Assembly: GCA_905193725.1 (NCBI GenBank)
Contig: CAJJPW010000054.1
Coordinates: forward strand, 1-10,882
Direction of reading: 5' to 3'
DNA: 10,882 nt
Source of the DNA: an uncultured Eubacteriales bacterium
GTDB taxonomy: Bacteria; Bacillota; Clostridia; Christensenellales; Christensenellaceae
The stretch's first letter is position 1, and every line of letters begins with the position of its first letter. Below are positions 5,940 through 10,882 of this stretch, piece by piece. Both the position numbers and the translations under genes were made by a program. The notes under the pieces are model-generated. The model saw nothing but the letters and a program-made list of their open reading frames with translations. It did no database searches and was not told the DNA's origin.

Positions 5940-6602
5940 ATGAAAAAACAGAGAAGCTACCAAGACAGTATTCATCTTTATGGAAGGCTATGGACAATAG
6001 GCGCACTGTTGATTATTTTAGCTGTTCCGTTTCTCATTATGCTCTATTTTAATTCGCCGCCGAATATGAAAGGATTGCTCACAGGAAGTTTGAGTATTTG
6101 TCTGATATACTTGCCCTCCAGCATTGTGGAAGTGATCACTTATGCACCCATGATGGGGACAGGAGCTACTTATTTGGCGTTTGTTACGGGAAATCTATCC
6201 AACCTCAAAATACCCTGTTGTATGAATGCCAGAGAGCTTGCGCAGACGGACTTTGGCACAGAGGAAAACGAGATCATCTCTACGATCTCCGTAGCGGTAT
6301 CCTCTATTGTCACTTGCGTTGTGCTGGCAGTGGGAGTGGCGCTTATTGTGCCGTTGACCCCTGTCCTGGAATCGCCCGTGCTTCAGCCGGCCTTTGATAT
6401 GGTAGTGCCCGCGTTATTTGGTGCTCTAGGGTACCAGTATTTTTCCAAGGCGCCGAAGTTGGCCCTTACGCCCTTTGTTATCATGGTGGCGGCCTGCTTG
6501 ATCGTACCGGCAATTGCGGATCAAGTGGCTATTTTGGTGCCGGTATCTGCTCTGATTTCTATCGGAGCGGCTAGAATACTCTATAAGAAGAATTGGATGT
6601 GA
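5940..6602 (+). CDS. Polytopic membrane protein, partner of the DUF5058 protein
   Basis: This 220-aa protein has about six hydrophobic segments (17-37, 45-66, 116-140, 152-166, 174-192, 196-214). I do not recognise a named family. The middle region, from TGATYLAFVTGNLSNLKIP (74-92) through CC and FGTEENEIIS (105-114), is dense in Gly, Asn, Thr, Cys and Glu. It looks like a conserved functional loop between segments 2 and 3. The ATG at 5940 follows AGGAGGG (5926-5932) with 7-base spacing; an adjacent in-frame TTG at 5937 is less likely. It lies 12 bases after the DUF5058 gene and 6 bases before the M20 gene. Its similar size and segment count to the DUF5058 protein suggest that the two form a heteromeric membrane complex, possibly a transporter. 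That is inference. Confidence 0.7.
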   Translation: MKKQRSYQDSIHLYGRLWTIGALLIILAVPFLIMLYFNSPPNMKGLLTGSLSICLIYLPSSIVEVITYAPMMGTGATYLAFVTGNLSNLKIPCCMNARELAQTDFGTEENEIISTISVAVSSIVTCVVLAVGVALIVPLTPVLESPVLQPAFDMVVPALFGALGYQYFSKAPKLALTPFVIMVAACLIVPAIADQVAILVPVSALISIGAARILYKKNWM

Positions 6603-6608
6603 CAGTAA

Positions 6609-8135
6609 ATGACATTTAACATTGGAAATATGATGCTCACCATAGATGTGATTGACATTTTGGTGGTTATACTGGTAATTTTGGCAGTGCTGCTACTCAG
6701 TGCAGTAATCATTGCCCTGCTTACATTTGCAAAGAAGCCCAAAAATGTGCAAAAAACACAGCCACCAACAGAATTTGAAAAATACAAATACGCGGAGCTA
6801 TTGAGCGAAATGGTAAAGTGCGATACCGTCTCCCATAGGGATCGGCCCCAGACCAAGAAATTTGAGGCGTTTCAAATGCGCTTGCAAGAGCTCTTCCCTC
6901 TGCTCTTTGAAAAATGTGCAGCCTATGACTTTGACAAAGCCATGTTGATCCACTGGCAGGGAAAAAATCCCTCCCTAAAGCCTTTGGTACTTATGTCTCA
7001 TATGGATGTGGTAGAGGCCACTGGAGATTGGACATATGAGCCGTTTAGTGGAGAAATTGTCGATGGGGTCATCTGGGGCCGGGGTACGGTGGATACCAAA
7101 AGCTCTCTGTGCGCATTTTTACAGGCGGCTACCGAACTGTTGGAGGCGGGATTTATGCCACAGCGGGACATCTACTTTGTGTCTTCGGACAACGAGGAGA
7201 CCATGGGAGATGGTGCGCCTAAAATTGTGGAGTACTTTAAGCAAGAGGGGATCTACCCCGAACTGGTGTTGGATGAAGGCGGCGCAATTGTGGAAAAACC
7301 CATGCCAGGAGTAAAGGGCGCATGCGCCATGGTGGGCATCATGGAAAAGGGATATGCAGACGTGCGCTTCACTGCTCGATCCAATGGGGGACATGCCAGT
7401 ACGCCAGGGAAGAATACTCCCATTGCTAGGTTGGCTAAGCTCATAAACCACATGGAAAAGAAAAAGATGTTTAAACGCAAGATCTCCAAAGAGATGGTGC
7501 AGATGTTCAAATCTCTCCGGGTACATATGTCCTTTGGATATCGGCTGATCTTTGCCAACCTTTGGCTGTTTAAACGGCTGCTCAAAGGTCTATTGCCCAA
7601 GCTGAGCAACCAGGCGGCGGCTATGATAGCCACTACCTGTGCCTTTACCATGGCAAGGGGAAGTGGAGCGCCCAATGTGCTCCCAGAAGAGGCCAGCGTG
7701 GTGGCAAACTTGCGCTTTATCCGACACCAAAATAGAGAAAAATCTCTCGCTAAAATAAAAAAAGTGGCAGAGAAATACGACGTGGAAATGGAAGTGCTCT
7801 ATAGTCAGGATTGTTCTCCTGTGGTAGATACTAAAACTAGAGGATTTCAGTACATTCAACAGTGCATCGAGAGAAATTTTGAGGGAGTGCATGTGGCCAA
7901 ATACATCATGACAGGTTGCACGGACTCCAGACACTTTAAGGATATTACAGACTGTACTATTCGGTTTTCGCCCATTCGCCTCAATGCACAACAGTTGGCG
8001 AGTGTTCATGGCATCGATGAAAACGTAAGCATGGATGCACTTGCCTATGGAGTGAAGTTCTATAAGGACTTTATGGCTCATTATGATGGAGAAGAGATAG
8101 AAAAGGATAGGAAAACCGCCCAGCCAGAGCAGTAA
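6609..8135 (+). CDS. Membrane-anchored M20 metallopeptidase, PM20D1-like
   Basis: This 508-aa protein is an M20-family two-zinc amidohydrolase closest in pattern to carboxypeptidase PM20D1/Gly-Xaa carboxypeptidase, which cleave dipeptides or N-acyl amino acids. One membrane helix (13-40) is followed by AKKPK, so the positive-inside rule puts the catalytic domain in the cytoplasm. Metal and catalytic residues are H131 and D133 (SHMDVV), D162 (GRGTVDTKSS), E196-E197 (DNEET), D222 (LDEGG) and H467 (VHGIDE). The lid domain begins near GGHAST (260-265), and TGCTDSRHF (435-443) is also family-like. All key residues are present. The site before ATG 6609 is weak, and ATG 6630/6633 are alternatives that would remove 7-8 residues. 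It is third in the operon, and no clear terminator follows. Confidence 0.88.
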   Translation: MTFNIGNMMLTIDVIDILVVILVILAVLLLSAVIIALLTFAKKPKNVQKTQPPTEFEKYKYAELLSEMVKCDTVSHRDRPQTKKFEAFQMRLQELFPLLFEKCAAYDFDKAMLIHWQGKNPSLKPLVLMSHMDVVEATGDWTYEPFSGEIVDGVIWGRGTVDTKSSLCAFLQAATELLEAGFMPQRDIYFVSSDNEETMGDGAPKIVEYFKQEGIYPELVLDEGGAIVEKPMPGVKGACAMVGIMEKGYADVRFTARSNGGHASTPGKNTPIARLAKLINHMEKKKMFKRKISKEMVQMFKSLRVHMSFGYRLIFANLWLFKRLLKGLLPKLSNQAAAMIATTCAFTMARGSGAPNVLPEEASVVANLRFIRHQNREKSLAKIKKVAEKYDVEMEVLYSQDCSPVVDTKTRGFQYIQQCIERNFEGVHVAKYIMTGCTDSRHFKDITDCTIRFSPIRLNAQQLASVHGIDENVSMDALAYGVKFYKDFMAHYDGEEIEKDRKTAQPEQ

Positions 8136-8495
8136 GAAGAACTGAAAATAGGGACAGAAGGATGGGCTTTTGACTGAAACAAGGCATCGGAGCCACATTA
8201 CATGAAATTCTTTAGCAAGAATTGGAGGACTTCGACGACTAGCGTTGTAAGAGAAGTTCTGTCTGTGCCTTGAGAAAACCAAGAGTACATGAGAGAAAAA
8301 GGTGCAGTGGAGTACGCTAAGATACTCTTGAACAATCAAATCTACCTTTGACAAAATAATTATGAGATGGGACATGTGAGAGGGTTAGGAGCTAAGGGTT
8401 GGTAGTTTGAGAGGAAGTTAAGAAGGACTCTACGAGGCACTTAGGTTCTGGCAAATGGGACAGTGGGCCTTTCAATAGGGCGATGGAGATAGCGG
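8136..8495. other. 360-base gap without a recognised gene
   Basis: All frames are broken by stops and no coding pattern is visible. Two structures stand out. One is a perfect hairpin, AATTCTT (8206-8212) with AAGAATT (8217-8223) and the loop TAGC. The other is a long-range inverted repeat, CAAGAGTA (8280-8287) with TACTCTTG (8323-8330). A consensus -35 TTGACA lies at 8348-8353 but has no good -10 at the right distance. The site for the alkyltransferase gene, GGAGAT, is just before 8490. The promoter of that gene presumably lies in this gap. Confidence 0.4.
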
Positions 8496-8966
8496 ATGAA
8501 ACGAGTATTTTGCTATGAGACACTCTTAGGGGAGATGTTCTTTGCGGAACAAGATGGTTTGCTCACAGACATCTGCCTCAATGAATTTGAGATAACAGGG
8601 CAGGGGCGAGTGGAAGAAACGCCACTGTTGCGGGTAGCTTTTGAGCAGGTAAGTGAGTATCTAGCGGGCGATCGAAAGGCCTTTGATTTTCCCGTGTTGC
8701 TGCATGGAACGGATTTTCAAAAAGACGTCTGGGAGGCGATAAAAACCATTCCCTATGGGCAGACCCGCAGCTATAAGGATATTGCCATTCAGGTGGGGAG
8801 GCCCGGGGCAGCTCGGGCGGTAGGTACAGCCAACCGAAATAGTAGACTGTTTTTAATGATCCCCTGCCATCGGGTGATTCACGGAGACGGCACCCTGGGA
8901 GGATACGGCAGCTATGGAGTGAGAATAAAAAAGTGGCTGCTAGATTTGGAAAGAGAACACAGATAG
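8496..8966 (+). CDS. ogt: Methylated-DNA--[protein]-cysteine S-methyltransferase
   Basis: This 156-aa suicide DNA repair protein transfers alkyl groups from O6-alkylguanine (and O4-alkylthymine) in DNA to its own cysteine. The active-site motif is IPCHRVI with C124 and H125. The arginine finger is R107 in AARAVGTA, and YGQTRSYKDIA (87-97) leads into the DNA-binding helix-turn-helix. The N-terminal half (1-70) is the usual variable ribonuclease-H-like domain. Length fits the Ogt type without Ada fusion. GGAGAT lies 6 bases before ATG 8496. An oddity is that the position eight residues before C124, normally the conserved hinge Asn (as in human MGMT N137), is S116, with Asn one residue earlier. 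The stop codon is inside the loop of the terminator. Confidence 0.93.
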   Translation: MKRVFCYETLLGEMFFAEQDGLLTDICLNEFEITGQGRVEETPLLRVAFEQVSEYLAGDRKAFDFPVLLHGTDFQKDVWEAIKTIPYGQTRSYKDIAIQVGRPGAARAVGTANRNSRLFLMIPCHRVIHGDGTLGGYGSYGVRIKKWLLDLEREHR

Positions 8967-8979
8967 AGTGTTCTTTTTT
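8950..8979 (+). terminator. Rho-independent terminator overlapping the end of ogt
   Basis: AAAGAGAACAC (8950-8960) pairs with GTGTTCTTTTT (8968-8978) over 11 bp with one G-T pair, with loop AGATAGA and a run of six T at 8974-8979. The 5' arm encodes the last residues of ogt, and the TAG stop (8964-8966) is in the loop. Confidence 0.82.
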
Positions 8980-9330
8980 GTTTACCATCATGATTTGGCT
9001 TTAAAAAGAAGTAGTAAGGCAGATATCATATAACTGTAGTTGCCAAGAGAAGCTACCATTTGGGGATGTTTCTATTGCGCAAACTGTTTTGATGGATTTT
9101 TGAAATGTGGGGAGATTGGGTAAAACCAGGTGATTCCCTGCCAGACATACACGACGGGACGAATGCCCACAATATAGCAAAAACAAAATGTAATTGGAAA
9201 ACTGCAAAAGCATTCATGAGAAATAATGGTATAGATTAGTAAGCCAATTAAATACCCAAGAAGTGGAAAAGACGGGAAAAGGGGTATATTATTAATAAAA
9301 GAAAAGAGATAAAAGAAAGAGGAGAAGAAT
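8980..9330. other. 351-base gap without a supported gene
   Basis: After the ogt terminator, no plus-strand frame is convincing. On the minus strand a 106-codon open frame (9072-9392) reads as a hydrophobic, Phe/Cys-rich peptide. It has no ribosome binding site and overlaps the start of the acetyltransferase gene, so I do not call it. The last 60 bases are purine-rich and contain a possible weak promoter and the strong GAGGAG site of the next gene. Confidence 0.4.
9264..9292 (+). promoter_or_regulatory. Possible weak promoter of the GNAT gene
   Basis: TGGAAA (9264-9269) and TATTAT (9287-9292) are 17 bases apart. The -35 matches the consensus at only four of six positions, so this is tentative. 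Confidence 0.3.
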
Positions 9331-9921
9331 TTGCAGAACAACCTGAAAAGGATTCGGCTGGCAACGCCAAAGGACAGCAGTATGTTGCGCAATATCTATG
9401 GGCAGTACATCCATACACCTATTACTTTTGAATGCGATTTACCCTGCCAAAAGGAGTTTGCCCAGCGTATACGAGATATTTTGTTAAGTTACCCTTATTT
9501 GGTGGGAGAAGAAAATGGGCAAGTCATAGGATACGCCTATGCCCACCGGCAGATGGAGCGAAAAGCCTATCAGTGGAATGCCGAGCTTTCCGTCTATTTA
9601 GATGAAAGTTTTACATCTAAGGGCTGGGGCAAAAGATTGTATAGCGCGCTCATAGACATATTGAAGTTACAAGGGGTCCGAACAGTATATGGCGGTGTTA
9701 CGCTGCCCAATTCAAAAAGTGAGGGTCTGCATCGTTCTTTGGGGTTTACCCCCCTTGGCACATACCACAATACCGGATATAAATGCGGGAAATGGCATCA
9801 TGTGATGTGGTTTGAAAAGCCAATTGGAAGTTATGATAAAGAGCTAAAGCCTATTGTGCCCATAGGGGAAATTTCGGAGAAACGCATTCAGGAAATCCTA
9901 TACAGATGTGTATCATTTTAG
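9331..9921 (+). CDS. GNAT N-acetyltransferase, phosphinothricin acetyltransferase-like
   Basis: This 196-aa cytosolic protein is a GNAT-fold acetyltransferase that moves an acetyl group from acetyl-CoA to an amine. The pattern is closest to the phosphinothricin/methionine-sulfoximine acetyltransferases: TPITFE (29-34) near the start, EENGQVIGYAYAHRQ (60-74), WNAELSVYLDESF (82-94), the acetyl-CoA loop SKGWGKRLYSAL (96-107), and NSKSEGLHRSLGF (127-139). Natural substrates of this group include methionine sulfone or sulfoximine and other amino acid analogues, so herbicide resistance should not be assumed. The start is TTG 9331: GAGGAG (9319-9324) lies 6 bases before it and no in-frame ATG precedes the conserved region. 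About 30 residues after the core form an extra C-terminal tail. It converges on the epimerase gene. Confidence 0.85.
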   Translation: MQNNLKRIRLATPKDSSMLRNIYGQYIHTPITFECDLPCQKEFAQRIRDILLSYPYLVGEENGQVIGYAYAHRQMERKAYQWNAELSVYLDESFTSKGWGKRLYSALIDILKLQGVRTVYGGVTLPNSKSEGLHRSLGFTPLGTYHNTGYKCGKWHHVMWFEKPIGSYDKELKPIVPIGEISEKRIQEILYRCVSF

Positions 9922-10003
9922 AGAAGTGGATACAAAAAGGGGATGTACAGCCCTCATGATAAACGATTCAATTAGGGCAAGGCGAGGGAATAGGCAGTTG
10001 AGT

Positions 10004-10795
10004 TTATTTTGTAAACACCTTGTAAAAGGCGTCATAGGTCTTGGCAAAACCTTCCTGAAAAGGCGTATAGCAAAGCCCTAACTGGCGGGAGATTTTGCTC
10101 CCCTCATAGAGTTCGTTTTGCTCCAGAGGAAAAGGGAGGGGGATGTTCTGCTGATAGACCTGAGAGAGAGGGACATAGTCTTTTAACAAAGGCTGACTGC
10201 TGGTTTCCTCCAAAACCTCCATGAATTTGGAATAGGTAAAGACCTCGGGAGCGGACAGAATGTAGTCCTGATTGTGGCAATTGGGACTTTTCAGGCAGGC
10301 CAAGATGCCCTGTGCCACATCTTTCACATATACAAACTGCCACTTAGCCGATGCATCTTGTGGGACGGGGATGATGCCGCCCTGGCAGATGAGTTGTACA
10401 TAGTAGCTCTCCCGCGGTGCATAGTTATACGGCCCATAGACAAAGGAAGGACGCAAGATGGTGTAGGGGATTTCCTGTTGTGCGCAGAGGCCTTTGAGCT
10501 CTCCCTCGAGGACGAGCTTATGGTAGGCATACTGCTCTGCTGGATCTAGGGAATCGCTTTCTCGAAAGGACGAGATTTCACTGTGGGGTTTTTCAGAAGG
10601 AGCGTAGACGCTACAGCTACTCAGATAGATATAGTGATCAAATTTCCCTGAAAGGGCGGAAAATACGCTCTGGATATCCCCAGGAGAGTAAGCGCAAAAG
10701 TCCACCACGCTGTCAAAGTGGATGCCTGGAAAGAGTTTGGAGAGCTTTTGGACGTCATGCCGATCACAGAGATATTGAGTGGTATGATCTAAATG
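10004..10795 (-). pseudogene. N-terminally truncated SDR-family NAD-dependent epimerase/dehydratase
   Basis: The minus-strand frame encodes about 263 residues of an extended short-chain dehydrogenase (nucleotide-sugar epimerase/dehydratase type). From the in-frame GTG at 10708-10706, visible parts are YIYLSSCSVY (26-35), the catalytic YxxxK (Y60, K64), LRPSFVYGPYNY (83-94) with the family Tyr-Gly-Pro, and WQFVYVKDVAQGIL (123-136). That GTG has no ribosome binding site. Clear family sequence (CDRHDVQKL, FDSVVDFCAY) continues upstream to a stop at 10798-10796, with no ATG, GTG or TTG available. The Gly-rich Rossmann strand and roughly the first 45 residues of the usual protein are missing, so NAD binding should be lost. 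Sequence beyond about 10,795 belongs to other genes. It may be a real pseudogene or an assembly join. Confidence 0.75.
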
Positions 10796-10839
10796 CTAAA
10801 GAAAGCGGCAAATTTGAATTTGTAAAGGAGTTAGCATAA
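10795..10839 (+). CDS. C-terminal tail of an unknown gene
   Basis: Codons Ala-Lys-Glu-Ser-Gly-Lys-Phe-Glu-Phe-Val-Lys-Glu-Leu-Ala run to TAA 10837-10839. The AAGGAG in this tail and the short gap to the next ATG are what is usual at the end of one gene and start of the next in an operon. The frame extends further left, but there it is antisense to the epimerase gene, so only the part after about 10,795 is likely native. The family is not recognised. Confidence 0.3.
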   Translation, partial: AKESGKFEFVKELA

Positions 10840-10844
10840 AAGAT

Positions 10845-10882
10845 ATGATTAAAAATTACTATGGCAATTTATGTACCGAGAT
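10845..10882 (+). CDS. Start of a probable class I SAM-dependent methyltransferase
   Basis: Twelve full codons from ATG 10845 are visible before the window ends: MIKNYYGNLCTE. Many clostridial class I methyltransferases of unknown substrate begin with a similar F/YYGxLCTExY pattern before their SAM-binding motif, and that is my only ground for the call. AAGGAG (10825-10830) lies 14 bases upstream, a rather long spacing. The gene lies 5 bases after the TAA of the preceding fragment, so the two were probably co-transcribed. Its SAM-binding motif is outside the window. Confidence 0.4.
   Translation, partial: MIKNYYGNLCTE

Noticed and set aside
8348..8353. TTGACA as the promoter of ogt
   Set aside because: It is a perfect -35, but the positions 16-18 bases downstream (GGACAT/GACATG/ACATGT) are not a credible -10, so no promoter is called.
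7590..8375. 261-codon minus-strand frame across the end of the M20 gene
   Set aside because: It is antisense to a gene with all family motifs; the translation is Cys/His/Phe-rich and shows no domain.
9072..9392. 106-codon minus-strand frame with a hydrophobic translation resembling a membrane protein
   Set aside because: It has no ribosome binding site or promoter and runs into the start of the well-supported GNAT gene; purine-rich plus-strand DNA gives Phe/Leu/Ser-rich antisense frames by itself.
9922..10003. Terminator between the convergent GNAT and epimerase genes
   Set aside because: Only a 5-bp GCCCT/AGGGC pairing with a long loop and no T-run is visible.
10274..10549. Plus-strand 91-codon frame antisense to the epimerase
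   Set aside because: The minus strand carries the clear SDR motifs here and this frame has no start signals.
216..10810. GCGGCA at 216-221 and 10805-10810 as a target-site duplication of a 10.6-kb insertion
   Set aside because: Six bases are easily shared by chance, no terminal inverted repeats or integrase/transposase were found, and the breakpoints are known only roughly.

Overview
This window looks like chromosomal DNA from an anaerobic Firmicute of the class Clostridia. The signs are strong AAGGAGG-type ribosome binding sites, housekeeping promoters with 17-bp spacers, short GC-stem/T-tail terminators, and a gene set with clostridial relatives: an archaeal-type phosphoglycerate mutase relative, a DUF5058 membrane protein and a lone NifU-C domain protein. 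No tRNA, rRNA, CRISPR array, transposase or phage structural gene is visible. The bulk of the window (about 210 to 10,790) has moderate GC. Both ends are clearly more AT-rich and hold fragments of other genes.

Layout. 1-160: C-terminus of an unrecognised AT-rich gene. 392-1432: zinc-dependent medium-chain dehydrogenase followed by a terminator. 1606-1887: lone NifU C-terminal domain protein with its own promoter and terminator. 2050-2682: HEAT/DNA-alkylation-repeat protein. 2840-4662: a two-gene operon of an alkaline-phosphatase-superfamily phosphoglycerate mutase or proposed homoserine kinase and a coupled HAD phosphatase, ended by a two-way terminator. 4772-5005 (minus): small conserved protein, converging on that terminator. 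5211-8135: a three-gene operon of a DUF5058 membrane protein, a second membrane protein and a membrane-anchored PM20D1-like M20 metallopeptidase. 8496-8966: O6-alkylguanine-DNA alkyltransferase. 9331-9921: GNAT acetyltransferase of the phosphinothricin acetyltransferase type. 10,004-10,795 (minus): SDR-family epimerase that has lost its N-terminal NAD-binding segment. 10,795-10,882: tail of an unknown gene, then the start of a probable SAM-dependent methyltransferase.

How the genes fit together. Two genes concern alkylated DNA (2050 and 8496), but they are not in one operon. The mutase/HAD pair is translationally coupled and likely acts on small phosphorylated metabolites. The part with least known biology is 4772-8135. 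There a small conserved protein and a membrane-protein/membrane-protein/M20-hydrolase operon diverge from two back-to-back promoters that share the -35 sequence TTGCGA, with a third TCGCAA copy in the leader. I infer that the operon moves a peptide-like or N-acyl amino acid substrate across the membrane and hydrolyses it. The right end shows a sharp gene breakpoint near 10,795, which is either a real rearrangement or an assembly join.
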